A stretch of DNA of 64,000 nucleotides from Pseudorhodoferax aquiterrae (GTDB taxonomy: Bacteria; Pseudomonadota; Gammaproteobacteria; Burkholderiales; Burkholderiaceae_C): the NCBI RefSeq assembly GCF_014652235.1, contig NZ_BMYK01000001.1:503536-567535 (forward strand). Direction: 5' to 3'. Every line of letters begins with the position of its first letter. Positions within the stretch are counted from its first letter, which is position 1. The notes under the pieces were generated by a model, which was not told the origin of the DNA, searched no databases, and was given only the letters and a program-made list of their open reading frames with translations. Below, piece after piece: positions 19,601 to 27,959 of this stretch. The position numbers were made by a program, and so were the translations under genes.

Positions 19601-19717
19601 ATCTTCGGCGGGCTGGTGCTGTCGCAGATCCTCACGCTGTTCACCACGCCGGTGATCTACCTCGCGTTCGACCGGCTGGGGCAGCGCTTGCGGCGCCGGC
19701 CCGGGGTGCCGGCATGA
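16604..19717 (+). CDS. mdtB: RND efflux pump permease, MdtB-like
   Basis: 1037-residue proton-driven RND transporter of the MdtB/MdtC (heteromultimeric) class. It begins MSPSRPFIERPVATGLLM, has twelve membrane helices and two large periplasmic loops. The proton-relay aspartates are in FVVDDAIVMIEN (TM4), and the TM10 lysine is in GIVKKNAIMMIDF. In E. coli MdtB pairs with MdtC in a B2C heterotrimer; the same is likely here because mdtC follows with an ATGA overlap. Substrates cannot be read; bile salts and novobiocin are family precedents. Confidence 0.93.
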   Translation: MSPSRPFIERPVATGLLMLAIVLAGLVGLRFLPLAALPQVDYPTIQVQTLYPGASPEVMSRTVSAPLERQFGQMPGLNRMASTSAAGVSIVTLQFDLDQTLDVAEQQVQAAINAGNSLLPADLPAPPVYAKVNPADAPILTLAVGSDSLPLTEVQNLVNTRMAQKISQVAGVGLVTLSGGQRPAVRIQADTQALASVGLGIDTLRSVIAAANANSAKGSFDGPARSYSINSNDQLLTAADYQNLIVAWKNGAPVRMRDVARVVDGPENTQLGAWAGLKEGSGADLRPAVILNVQRQPGANVIATVDAIRQQLPELQAALPASLRVQVLSDRTTGIRASVEHVQLELVLAVVLVVLVIFFFLHNLRATVIASIAVPISLIGTCGLMYLLGYSLNNLSLMALTIATGFVVDDAIVMIENIARYLEDGEKPFAAALKGATQIGFTIISLTVSLIAVLIPLLFMEDVVGRLFREFAVTLAITILISAVVSLTLVPMMSARWLKPEAETATRFGHGVQRFFDKVIARYDRGLVWVLRHQALTLFVAVATLALTVLLYVAIPKGLFPTQDTGQLKVRLEAAQDVSYQRMADLQQAAAVAILADPQVRSVSAVVGVDAASNTMLNVGSMLVNLRADRGNQQETMDRLRQRVRQAVAGVTLYLQPTQDLTIDAEAGPTEFRLSLEGVDTALVNEWARKLVERLHGADLADRVRNATTDAGAQGLAAYVDIDRGTAARLSVTASAVDDALYSAFGQRIVSTIFTETNQYRVILEAQREGLDSVQGLGNLQLRTGSGGTTPLSSFATVREQLAPLQVTRVAQYPAATVGFDTAPGVALGRSVQAIRAAASEIGLPASISMKFLGAAGAYEKSLTSQLWLILAAVVCVYIVLGVLYESYVHPLTILSTLPSAGVGALLMLMVSGQDLGVIGIIGIILLIGIVKKNAIMMIDFAIDAERQQGKTPQEAIHQAALLRFRPILMTTLAALFAALPLMFGWGEGAELRRPLGLAIFGGLVLSQILTLFTTPVIYLAFDRLGQRLRRRPGVPA

Positions 19718-22700
19718 ACCTCTCGCGGCCCTTCGTCGAGCGGCCCATCGCCACCGTGCTGCTGACCATCGGCGTGGCGCTGGCCGGCATCCTGGCCTTC
19801 TTCGTGCTGCCGGTGTCGCCGCTGCCGCGCGTGGACTACCCGGTGATCTCGGTCTCGGCCAGCCTGGCCGGCGCCAGCCCCTCGACCATGGCCTCCAGCG
19901 TGGCGACCCCGCTGGAGCGCCGGCTGGGCGTGATTCCGGGCGTGAACGAGATGACGTCCAGCAGCTCGACCGGCTCCACGCGCGTGACGCTGCAGTTCGA
20001 CCTGGACCGCAACATCGATTCGGCCGCGCGCGAGGTGCAGGCCGCCATCAACGCCGCGCGCGCCGACTTGCCCAGCACGCTGCGCAGCAACCCGACCTAC
20101 CGCAAGGCCAACCCCACGGCCTCGCCCGTCATCATCCTGGCGCTGACCTCGGAGACGCGCACGCCGGGCCAGATCTACGACGCGGTGTCCAACATCGTGA
20201 GCCAGCGCCTGTCGCAGGTCGAGGGCGTGGGCGACGTGGAAATCGGTGGCGGCTCGCTGCCGGCCGTGCGTGTGGAGCTGGACCCCTACCCGCTGAACCA
20301 GCTGGGCATCAGCACCGAAGACGTGCGCGCCGCGATCCAGGCCAACAACGCCAACCGGCCCAAGGGTGCGATCGAGGGCGAGGGGCGGCGCCTGCAGGTC
20401 TACACGCCGGCGCCGGGCCTGCGGGCGGCCGACTACCGCGATCTCGTGATCGCCTGGCGCAACGGCGCGCCGGTGAAGCTGTCCGACGTGGCGAACGTGA
20501 CCGACAGCGTGGAGAACACCCGCACCGTGGGCCTGTTCAACGGCAAGCCGGCCGTGATCGTGCTGGTCACGCAGGAGCCCGGCGCCAACATCATCGAGAC
20601 CGTGGACAGCGTGCGCCGCCTGCTGCCCGAACTGCGCGCCCAGTTGCCGCAGGACATCGCCGTGCAGGTCGCCTCGGACCGCACCAATTCCATCCGCGGC
20701 TCGCTGCGCGAGGTGGAGTTCACGCTGATGCTGTCGGTGGTGCTGGTGGTGCTCGTGGTGGGCGTGTTCCTGCGCCGCGCGCGCGCCACCGTGATCCCGG
20801 CCGTGGCCACCGTGGTCTCGCTGCTGGGCACCTTCGGCGTGATGTGGCTGCTGGGCTTCTCGCTCAACAACCTCTCGCTGATGGCGCTGACGGTGGCCAC
20901 CGGCTTCGTGGTGGACGACGCCATCGTGGTGCTGGAGAACACGCAGCGCCACATCGAGGACGGCATGGACCGCATGGCCGCTGCGCTGCAAGGGGCGCGC
21001 GAGGTCGGTTTCACGGTGCTGTCGATCAGCCTGTCGCTGGTGGCGGTGTTCATCCCGCTGCTGTTCATGGGCGGGCAGGTGGGGCGGCTGTTCCAGGAGT
21101 TCGCGGTCACGCTGTCGGCCGCGGTGCTCATCTCGCTGGTGATCTCGCTGACCACCACGCCCATGCTCTGTGCCTTGCTGCTGCGCGCCGAAAGCCACTA
21201 CGCGGCACGCAAACCGGGTCTCATCGCCGGGCCTTTCACGCGTGCCACCGAGTGGCTGTGGGAGCGCTGCCTGCGCGCCTACGCCCACAGCCTGGACTGG
21301 GCGCTGGCCAGCAAGGCGCTGGTGATGCTGTCGTTGGCCGTGGTGGTGGGCCTGAACGTCTGGCTGTTCATGCAGGTGCCCAAGGGCTTCTACCCGCAGC
21401 AGGACAACGGGCAGCTCAACGCCGGCATCCGGGCCGACCAGAGTATCTCCTCCGGCGCCCTGCGCGAGAAGCTGCAGCAGGCGGTGGACATCATCCGCGT
21501 GGACCCGGCGGTGGACACGGTGGTGGCCTTCGGCGGCGGCGGCCGGGCCGGTGGTGGCTTCATGTTCGTGAACCTCAAGCCCCTGGGCCAGGGGCGCGCC
21601 GAGAAGACGCAGGCCGTGATCGACCGGCTGCGGCCCCAACTCAACCAGTTGACGGGGCTGCGCGTGTTCCTGTTTCCCGTGCAGGACCTGCGCATGGGCG
21701 GACGCCAGAGCAATTCGACCTACCAGTACACACTCAAGAGCGATTCGCTGAGCGACCTGCGCACGTGGTCCAAGAAGCTGTCCGACCGCATGGCCGAGCT
21801 CACGCAGCTGACCGACGTGGACGGCGAATCCTCGGACAACGGCGTGGAGACCTTCGTCTCGGTGGACCGCGACGCGGCCGCGCGGCTGGGCGTGAGCACC
21901 GCGGCCGTCAACGCCGCGCTGTACAACGCCTTCGGCCAGCGCTCGGTGGCCACCATCTACAACGACCTGAACCAGTACTCGGTGATCATGGAGTGGGCGC
22001 CGCGCTTCCAACAGGCGCCGCTGGTGTTGAAAGACCTGTACGTGCCGTCCACCGTCACCACCACGACCGACAGCAGCGGCCGCAGCAGCACGAGCACCGT
22101 GCAGACCAATGCGGACAGCAGCACCGGCACTTCGACCGTGACCTCGGCCAACCCGGCTTCGCGCAACTCCTCGGCCGGCCAGGCGCTGGCCACCAGCAGC
22201 ACGACCATGGTGCCGCTCTCGGCCTTCGTGCGCGTGGGCGAGCGCGCCGTGCCCAGTTCCATCAGCCACGACGACACGGAGCTGTCCAGCACGATCTCCT
22301 TCGGCCTGGCCGAGGGCGTGACGCTGGCCGAGGCGCAGCAGCTCGTCAAGCAGGCCGAGAACGACATCGCCATGCCGGTCAACGTGCGCGGCAGCTTCGC
22401 CGGCACGGCGCGTGCGGCGCAGGACACGGGTGGCCAGCAGACGCTGCTGATCGTGGCCGCCATCGTCGTCATCTACATCGTGCTGGGCGTGCTGTACGAG
22501 AGCCTGGTCCACCCGGTCACGGTGCTCAGCACGCTGCCATCGGCCGGCGTGGGTGCCGTGCTGGGCCTGCTGCTGTTCCGCATGGAGATGACCATCATCG
22601 CGTTGATCGGGCTGTTTCTGTTGATCGGCATCGTCAAGAAGAACGCCATCATGATCATCGACTTCGCGCTGGAGGCGCAGCGCGCGCGCGGCCTGTCGGC

Positions 22701-22962
22701 CACCGAGGCCGTGCGCGAGGCCTGCCTGCTGCGCTTTCGCCCCATCCTCATGACCACGCTGGCCGCCGCGCTGGGTGCGCTGCCGCTGGCCATCGGCTTC
22801 GGCCAGGGGGCCGAGCTGCGCCAGCCGCTGGGCGTGACCATCGTCGGTGGCCTGATCGCCAGCCAGCTGCTGACGCTCCTGACCGTTCCCGTGGTCTACG
22901 TGCTGCTGGACAAGCTGCGCCGCCCCGCCGCCAACGACCGCCTGCTCGCCCGGACCCCATGA
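19714..22962 (+). CDS. mdtC: RND efflux pump permease, MdtC-like, with Ser/Thr-rich insertion
   Basis: 1082 residues, about 55 longer than E. coli MdtC. It opens with MNLSRPFVERPIATVLLTIG. The relay aspartates are in FVVDDAIVVLEN and the TM10 lysine in GIVKKNAIMIIDF. Extra length comes from a Thr/Ser-rich, low-complexity insertion at about residues 779-832, in the second periplasmic loop just before MVPLSAFV. The start overlaps the mdtB stop by four bases, and the outer-membrane factor follows with another ATGA overlap, so all four genes form one tight operon. Confidence 0.93.
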   Translation: MNLSRPFVERPIATVLLTIGVALAGILAFFVLPVSPLPRVDYPVISVSASLAGASPSTMASSVATPLERRLGVIPGVNEMTSSSSTGSTRVTLQFDLDRNIDSAAREVQAAINAARADLPSTLRSNPTYRKANPTASPVIILALTSETRTPGQIYDAVSNIVSQRLSQVEGVGDVEIGGGSLPAVRVELDPYPLNQLGISTEDVRAAIQANNANRPKGAIEGEGRRLQVYTPAPGLRAADYRDLVIAWRNGAPVKLSDVANVTDSVENTRTVGLFNGKPAVIVLVTQEPGANIIETVDSVRRLLPELRAQLPQDIAVQVASDRTNSIRGSLREVEFTLMLSVVLVVLVVGVFLRRARATVIPAVATVVSLLGTFGVMWLLGFSLNNLSLMALTVATGFVVDDAIVVLENTQRHIEDGMDRMAAALQGAREVGFTVLSISLSLVAVFIPLLFMGGQVGRLFQEFAVTLSAAVLISLVISLTTTPMLCALLLRAESHYAARKPGLIAGPFTRATEWLWERCLRAYAHSLDWALASKALVMLSLAVVVGLNVWLFMQVPKGFYPQQDNGQLNAGIRADQSISSGALREKLQQAVDIIRVDPAVDTVVAFGGGGRAGGGFMFVNLKPLGQGRAEKTQAVIDRLRPQLNQLTGLRVFLFPVQDLRMGGRQSNSTYQYTLKSDSLSDLRTWSKKLSDRMAELTQLTDVDGESSDNGVETFVSVDRDAAARLGVSTAAVNAALYNAFGQRSVATIYNDLNQYSVIMEWAPRFQQAPLVLKDLYVPSTVTTTTDSSGRSSTSTVQTNADSSTGTSTVTSANPASRNSSAGQALATSSTTMVPLSAFVRVGERAVPSSISHDDTELSSTISFGLAEGVTLAEAQQLVKQAENDIAMPVNVRGSFAGTARAAQDTGGQQTLLIVAAIVVIYIVLGVLYESLVHPVTVLSTLPSAGVGAVLGLLLFRMEMTIIALIGLFLLIGIVKKNAIMIIDFALEAQRARGLSATEAVREACLLRFRPILMTTLAAALGALPLAIGFGQGAELRQPLGVTIVGGLIASQLLTLLTVPVVYVLLDKLRRPAANDRLLARTP
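22051..22210 (+). other. Segment coding the Ser/Thr-rich insertion in MdtC
   Basis: Codes for about 53 residues made mostly of Ser, Thr, Ala, Asn and Asp (for example TVTTTTDSSGRSSTSTV). They lie between the conserved LKDLYV strand and MVPLSAFV. In well-known RND pumps these two are joined by only a few residues. The base composition stays similar to the surroundings, so this looks like in-frame expansion rather than a frameshift. Confidence 0.75.
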
Positions 22963-24377
22963 TGGCCATGCTGCCCCGCCGCTCCCTTCTCCTCGCGCTG
23001 CCCGCTGTGCTGGCCGGCTGCGCCGTGGGCCCCCGCTACGAACGGCCCGACACCGGCTTTGCCGCCGCCTTCAAGGAAGCCCCGGCCGCCGAAGGCTGGG
23101 TACCGGCCCAGCCCGGCGACGCGCTGGACCGCGGCGACTGGTGGACGCGGTTCGGCGATCCGCAACTGGACGCCCTGGCCGCGCGCGTGCAGGTCTCCAA
23201 CCAGAACATCGCCGCGGCCGTGGCCAACTATGCCCAGGCCCAGGCCCTGGTGCGCGAGCAGCAGGCCGCCTTGTTGCCCACGCTGTCGCTGGAGGGCAGC
23301 GCGCGCCGCAGCGGGCCGGTGCGTGGCGGTGGTGCCTCCAGCCGCTCCTATGCGGCCAGCGTGGCGGCCGACTGGTCGCCCGACCTGTGGGGCCGGCTCG
23401 GCGAAGCGGTGAACAGCGCGCAGGCCAACGCCCAGGCCAGCGCGGCCGACCTGGCTTCGGCGCGGCTCTCGTCCATCGGCGCGCTGGCGGCCAACTACCT
23501 TGCCTTGCGCGAGGCCGATGCGGAGACCGTGCTGCTGGACGAGACCATCGCCGGCTACGAGCGCGCACTGGCGATCACGCGCAACCGCTACGACGCCGGC
23601 ATCGCCGCGCAGACCGACGTGCTGCAGGCGCAGACCCAACTGCTCGGCGCCCAGGCCGAGCGCGTGGCGCTGCGGCGCTCGCGCGCCACCTACGAGCATG
23701 CCATCGCCGTGCTGGTGGGCGTGACGCCGTCGGAGTTCACCATCGCGCCGGCGGCCTGGCGCCCGGTGGTGCCGCCCGTCCCCACGGGCCTGCCCTCGTT
23801 GCTGCTGCAGCGCCGGCCCGACATCGCAGGTGCCGAGCGCGCGGTGGCGCGGGCCAATGCGCAGATCGGCATCGCGCGCGCGGCCTACTATCCCAGCATC
23901 GGCCTGTCGGCCAGCCTGGGCGGCAGCGCCAGCCGCGTGGGCGATCTCCTCGGTGCGTCCAGCCTGCTCTGGGCGCTGGGCGTGTCGGTGGCGCAGACCG
24001 TGTTCGACGGCGGCGCGCGCGACGCCGCCACCGACGCGGCCCGCGCCGCCCATGCGGCCAGCGTGGCGAGCTACCGCCAGACCGTGCTCTCGGCCTTCCA
24101 GGACGTGGAGGACCAGTTGAGCGCCACGGCCGCGCTGGCCGAACAGGAAGGCCTGCGCCGCGAGGCCTCGCAGGCGGCCGACCGCACCGAGCAGCAGATG
24201 CTGAACCGCTACCGTGCCGGCCAGGTGGGCTACAGCGAGGTGGTCAGCGCCCAGGCCTCGGCACTCAGCGCGCGCCGCACGCTGGCCCAGGTGCAGCTGG
24301 CGCGGCAGACGGCGGCCGTGTCGCTGATCCAGGCCCTGGGCGGCGGCTGGGAAGCCGACTGGCTGCGCCAGCCCTGA
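22959..24377 (+). CDS. Outer-membrane efflux lipoprotein (NodT/OprM family)
   Basis: 472 residues. A lipoprotein signal MLPRRSLLLALPAVLAGC places the acylated Cys at about residue 21 and is followed by AVGPRYERPD, the classic start of NodT-type factors. Two repeats of the OEP helical/beta domain follow, with WWTRFGDPQLDAL, ANYLALREAD, RRPDIAGAERAVARANAQIG and LNRYRAGQVGYSEVV. It would supply the TolC-like exit duct for the MdtABC pump, so this operon is self-contained. It starts on the mdtC stop (ATGA) and ends five bases from the convergent tannase-like gene. Confidence 0.94.
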   Translation: MMAMLPRRSLLLALPAVLAGCAVGPRYERPDTGFAAAFKEAPAAEGWVPAQPGDALDRGDWWTRFGDPQLDALAARVQVSNQNIAAAVANYAQAQALVREQQAALLPTLSLEGSARRSGPVRGGGASSRSYAASVAADWSPDLWGRLGEAVNSAQANAQASAADLASARLSSIGALAANYLALREADAETVLLDETIAGYERALAITRNRYDAGIAAQTDVLQAQTQLLGAQAERVALRRSRATYEHAIAVLVGVTPSEFTIAPAAWRPVVPPVPTGLPSLLLQRRPDIAGAERAVARANAQIGIARAAYYPSIGLSASLGGSASRVGDLLGASSLLWALGVSVAQTVFDGGARDAATDAARAAHAASVASYRQTVLSAFQDVEDQLSATAALAEQEGLRREASQAADRTEQQMLNRYRAGQVGYSEVVSAQASALSARRTLAQVQLARQTAAVSLIQALGGGWEADWLRQP

Positions 24378-24381
24378 GTGC

Positions 24382-26085
24382 CTACTGCGTGGCGCAGTTG
24401 TAGTTCTGCGCCAGGTTCACATCGCCCGCGCCGCGGTAGCGCGGCCAGGCCGGGTGGTCGCACAGCGGGCGCGTGCGGCCGGGCACGCCGGCCGTGTCGG
24501 CCACGGTCTGGGCCGGCGGCACGGTGCCGCGCTCGACCCAGTTCTCCAGCGTGGTCAGCGAGTCCCAGGCGGCATTGAACACGCTGCTGGCGGCATGGCC
24601 GTACCCCGGGATCTCGTAGTAGCGCATGAAGCTGTCCACGGTGGCCGCACCCATCGCGTTGCGCAGGCGGGCCCAGTACTGCTGGGTGGCGCGCGTGCTG
24701 ACCAGCGCATCGTGCGTGCCGTGCGCCATCAGGATCTTGCCGCCGCGGGCGCGGAAGGCCGACAGGTCGGTCCGGTTCGCGTCCTGGATGCCGGTCAGCG
24801 CGACGATGCGCGACTGCCAGGCGCCGGGTGCCTGCGGATCCAGCGTCAGCGCATTGAAGCTGGCGTCGCGCGTGACGAAGTACTTGACCCACTGGTCCCA
24901 GAAGGTGCTGCCGTAGGGCGGCATGGTGGTGGCCGTGACGGCCGGCATCGGGTTGGCCGGCTGCTCGGTGCCCAGCGACAGCGTCAGCACCGTGGGCTGC
25001 AGCGGGCTGCTGCCGGGGTTGCCGAAGTCCGTGCCCCAGGTGTTGAAGCCGGGGTAGGTGGTCTCGCCGCTGGCCAGCGCATAGGGCAGCACCAGGGGCG
25101 TGTTGAAGGTGTTGAAGGAGGCGATCTGCGCGTCCGACAGGCAGCTGTCGCCCAGGTCCGCGCCGCCCGCGCAGCGCACGGGCGAGCCGTTCAGCGCCGC
25201 GCTGGCCAGGTTGAAGCTGGCGTTGCAGGCGGGCATGTTGCTGATCAGCCCGTCGCCCACGCCGTCCAGCCCGTCGCAGGCGGCCAGCGCGGCGTTGTAG
25301 GCCAGCTGGCGCTTGGCCCGGCTCGGGTAGGCGCCGGGCTGGGCCAGCTGGCGCGTGATGCGGCCGAACTGCAGGTCCAGCGCGGCGGCGTTCCAGGCCG
25401 GGTACAGCACGATGGCGCCGTCGAAATCCTGCGGCCAGTTGCCGACGGCCAGCAGCGCCTCGCGCCCGCCCGTGGAGCCGCCCGCGAAGTAGGTGCGCTT
25501 GGGCGCCTCGGCGTAGTGCTTGCGGATGATGGCCTTGGCCACGTCCAGCGTCTTCTTGAGCGCGTCGCCGGCGAAGTTGGCGAGCGCCTCGTCGTTGGCG
25601 CCGAAGCGGCCGTCGCGGCTGCCGTCGGCATTGGCCTGGTGGCCCGAGTCGCTGCCGAAGGTGGCGTAGCCACGGCCCAGCGGCACGGGCTGGTCGGCCG
25701 GGCCGGCCGGCACGTTGCCAAGGCCGGTGGCGATGGTGCCGTTGTAGCCGCCGCCGCCGAACATCATGGCCTTGCCGTTCCAGTTCGTGGGCAGGTTGAG
25801 CTGGAACAGGATCTTGGGCGCGTTGCTGTCCACCGGCTGGATGCTGCCCAGCACCTTGCAGTATTCGCCCACCGCGCTGGCGCCGCTGCCGGCGGCCGGC
25901 ACGACCGCCGTGCTCGTGACCGTGGCGCCCTGGGTGCGCAGGCCGATGGCGCTGGCGGCCACCGTCGTGCCGTGGAGGTCGGCGCAGGCGACGGGGTCGT
26001 CGTCAGAGGAGCAGGCGGCGAGGCCGAACAAGGGCAGTAGCGCAAGCAGTAGCCGGCCCCGACGGGGCCCTGTCGTGCGTGTCAT
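24382..26085 (-). CDS. Tannase/feruloyl esterase family (MHETase-like) lipoprotein
   Basis: 567-residue alpha/beta-hydrolase of the tannase family. A lipoprotein signal ends at LAAC (Cys25) followed by SSDDD, so it is probably surface or periplasmic and anchored. The nucleophile Ser204 lies in AGGSTGGREAL. The acid and base are probably in AHGTHDALVS and GYGHAAS, and a large lid domain sits between. Paired cysteines near the active site are typical. The family cleaves phenolic esters (gallate, ferulate, mono-hydroxyethyl terephthalate); the actual ester is unknown. GGAGAC six bases before the ATG supports the start. Confidence 0.86.
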   Translation of the reverse strand: MTRTTGPRRGRLLLALLPLFGLAACSSDDDPVACADLHGTTVAASAIGLRTQGATVTSTAVVPAAGSGASAVGEYCKVLGSIQPVDSNAPKILFQLNLPTNWNGKAMMFGGGGYNGTIATGLGNVPAGPADQPVPLGRGYATFGSDSGHQANADGSRDGRFGANDEALANFAGDALKKTLDVAKAIIRKHYAEAPKRTYFAGGSTGGREALLAVGNWPQDFDGAIVLYPAWNAAALDLQFGRITRQLAQPGAYPSRAKRQLAYNAALAACDGLDGVGDGLISNMPACNASFNLASAALNGSPVRCAGGADLGDSCLSDAQIASFNTFNTPLVLPYALASGETTYPGFNTWGTDFGNPGSSPLQPTVLTLSLGTEQPANPMPAVTATTMPPYGSTFWDQWVKYFVTRDASFNALTLDPQAPGAWQSRIVALTGIQDANRTDLSAFRARGGKILMAHGTHDALVSTRATQQYWARLRNAMGAATVDSFMRYYEIPGYGHAASSVFNAAWDSLTTLENWVERGTVPPAQTVADTAGVPGRTRPLCDHPAWPRYRGAGDVNLAQNYNCATQ

Positions 26086-26209
26086 CGTTTGTCTCCGAGG
26101 ATGTTGGATGCAGATCGCCCGTGGGCCGCGGGCCGCTGCCCGGCTTGCACAGGCCGTCCGCGGCAAGGCCCGGACGGGGCCCATGCTAGCGCGTGCGGCG
26201 TGCCGCGGC

Positions 26210-27865
26210 TCAGGGTGGCGGGGTGCGGCGCCAGACGGCGGCCAGCGCCAGGCACTTCTGCCAGGCCGTGGCGCGCTCGTCCGAGAGGATGTCCAGAAAG
26301 TCCGAAAGCTTCTTGGACTTGACCATGGTGTAGACCGTGAGCACCGTGGTCAGCACGAAGGTCACCGCGAAGATCGTGAGCCGGCGCGCCATCGAGGATT
26401 CGGCCTCGGCCAGCAGGTTCATGCCCAGGAAACCGGTGGTGACCGTGCCGATCAGGCCGAAGATGGTGACCACCGTGAGCCGCACCACGGTGTTGGCCTG
26501 GCGGCGCAGGCTGTCGCTCTCCAGGTACTGCGCCATGTCGGCGATGCGTTCCTTGACCTCGCAGTAGGTGGCGTCCAGCTTGAGGTGGCTGGCGCACATG
26601 CCCCACAGCGCGCGCACCAGCGCCTGCTCGGAGATCTCATGGAACCAGTAGCGGTGCGTGAAGCGCAGGAAGCCCTCGAAGCTGCCGCGGATCAGGCGCT
26701 TGAAGCGGCGCACGCTGTCGGCGCTGCCCACGTCCAGGTCGCGCAGCGCTTCGACCAGCTTGTCCGAGTACATGAGCAGCGCGGCCTTCTGGAAATGCGC
26801 GATCAGGAACAGCAGGAAGTGCTGGTGCCGGAACTGGGCCAGCACGCCGCGGTCGCGGCAGCCGTAGAGCACCGAGTCGGCCCGGCCCACGACGATCAGC
26901 GAATGCCCGCTGCACAGGTAGCGCGTGTCGGGCGCGGCGCCGCCGGCGCTCCAGAAGCGGTCGTAGCAAAAGCGCTGTTCGAAGTCGGCCAGGTGCTCGT
27001 CGGCGAAGGGCAGGGCGCGGTTGTCGCCCGAGCCCGTGACCAGGCCCAGGCGCACGAAGTCGGCACGCGAGAGTGCGCGCGGATCGTTGAGCGCGAGGTA
27101 GGCCATGAGCGGCATGCGGTAGTACTCGATCTGGCGGTAGCGCAGGGCACCGGGCTGGTCCGAGTAGTCGGGCACCAGCGGCTCCAGCATGGCGGCCCAG
27201 TGCGTGGCGATGCGCGGCGCGCGGTGCTCTGCCACATGGGCCAGGAAGGCCTCGCGCTGGTGCGCGTCGGAGCGGGTCAGCACCTGGCCTTGCGCGTCCA
27301 GCCATTCGGCATCGGCCAGGCTGTGCAGCGGCTGGCCGGCGGCGTCCCAGCCGGGCGGGTAACCGCGGCCGAAGCGGTACATCAACTCCTGCGCCTGTTC
27401 CAGCGTGAGGTCGTCGGCGCTGACCTCGAGGTTGAACAGAACCAGGTCCACGTCGAGGAAGAAGTACAGGTCGGCGTGGACGATGGAAAGTGTGACCGGT
27501 GCATCGCCGGGTCGGGCCGTCAGGCGCACGGCGGCGAGGTCGTGGCGGCGGAACACGCGCATCGGCGAGCCGTGTGGCGTGGCGCCGCCCATGCGCCCGT
27601 GGCGGCCCTCGCCGTACAGGAAGCGCTGCACGTAAGGCAGGAAGGTCACGAACTCGTTGTAGTGCCGTTCGTGGAAGCGGCAGGTGTCGCCCGTGTACTC
27701 GTCCACCTCCTCCTGCCAGGGCGAACCGGCCAGGAGTTCCCAAGGTTTGGCGCCGGCCGACGCGGGCAGCGGCATGAGGCGCAGCGGCCACAGCAGGACT
27801 TGATGGAAGCGGCGGACCCGGGTCGGGTCGACGGCGGCGCTGGGGCCGGTTTCCGTGGGCGTCAT
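26210..27865 (-). CDS. CorA-superfamily divalent-cation transporter-like protein with long N-terminal domain
   Basis: 551 residues. The C-terminal region has the two-helix CorA pore layout: the first helix ends in GFLGMNLLAE, containing the signature Gly-Met-Asn, and the second is FAVTFVLTTVLTVYTM with a basic tail. The N-terminal 430 residues do not look like the usual short CorA cytoplasmic domain. They include a beta-rich segment, HADLYFFLDVDLVLFNLEV and a long helical part. It may transport Mg2+ or another divalent ion; transport is inferred from the pore signature only. The ATG at 27865 was chosen as the first Met with protein-like sequence after it. Confidence 0.75.
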   Translation of the reverse strand: MTPTETGPSAAVDPTRVRRFHQVLLWPLRLMPLPASAGAKPWELLAGSPWQEEVDEYTGDTCRFHERHYNEFVTFLPYVQRFLYGEGRHGRMGGATPHGSPMRVFRRHDLAAVRLTARPGDAPVTLSIVHADLYFFLDVDLVLFNLEVSADDLTLEQAQELMYRFGRGYPPGWDAAGQPLHSLADAEWLDAQGQVLTRSDAHQREAFLAHVAEHRAPRIATHWAAMLEPLVPDYSDQPGALRYRQIEYYRMPLMAYLALNDPRALSRADFVRLGLVTGSGDNRALPFADEHLADFEQRFCYDRFWSAGGAAPDTRYLCSGHSLIVVGRADSVLYGCRDRGVLAQFRHQHFLLFLIAHFQKAALLMYSDKLVEALRDLDVGSADSVRRFKRLIRGSFEGFLRFTHRYWFHEISEQALVRALWGMCASHLKLDATYCEVKERIADMAQYLESDSLRRQANTVVRLTVVTIFGLIGTVTTGFLGMNLLAEAESSMARRLTIFAVTFVLTTVLTVYTMVKSKKLSDFLDILSDERATAWQKCLALAAVWRRTPPP

Positions 27866-27915
27866 GGGGCGAGCGGCAGGCTGCGAAGGCGGCCAGTGTA
27901 GGCCGGGTGCGCTGC

Positions 27916-27921
27916 AATAAT
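27916..27921 (+). promoter_or_regulatory. Possible extended -10 element for the GAF gene
   Basis: AATAAT preceded by TGC lies 38 bases upstream of the GAF gene start, in a gap otherwise rich in GC. There is no convincing -35 hexamer. Confidence 0.35.
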
Positions 27922-27959
27922 CCGCCCGCCTGTCCACTCGCCATGACCAGGAGTCCGCC

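Noticed and set aside
19657..22512. 951-codon open frame antisense to mdtC
   Set aside because: Same GC-driven artefact; the MdtC reading is supported by conserved RND motifs and tight operon overlaps.
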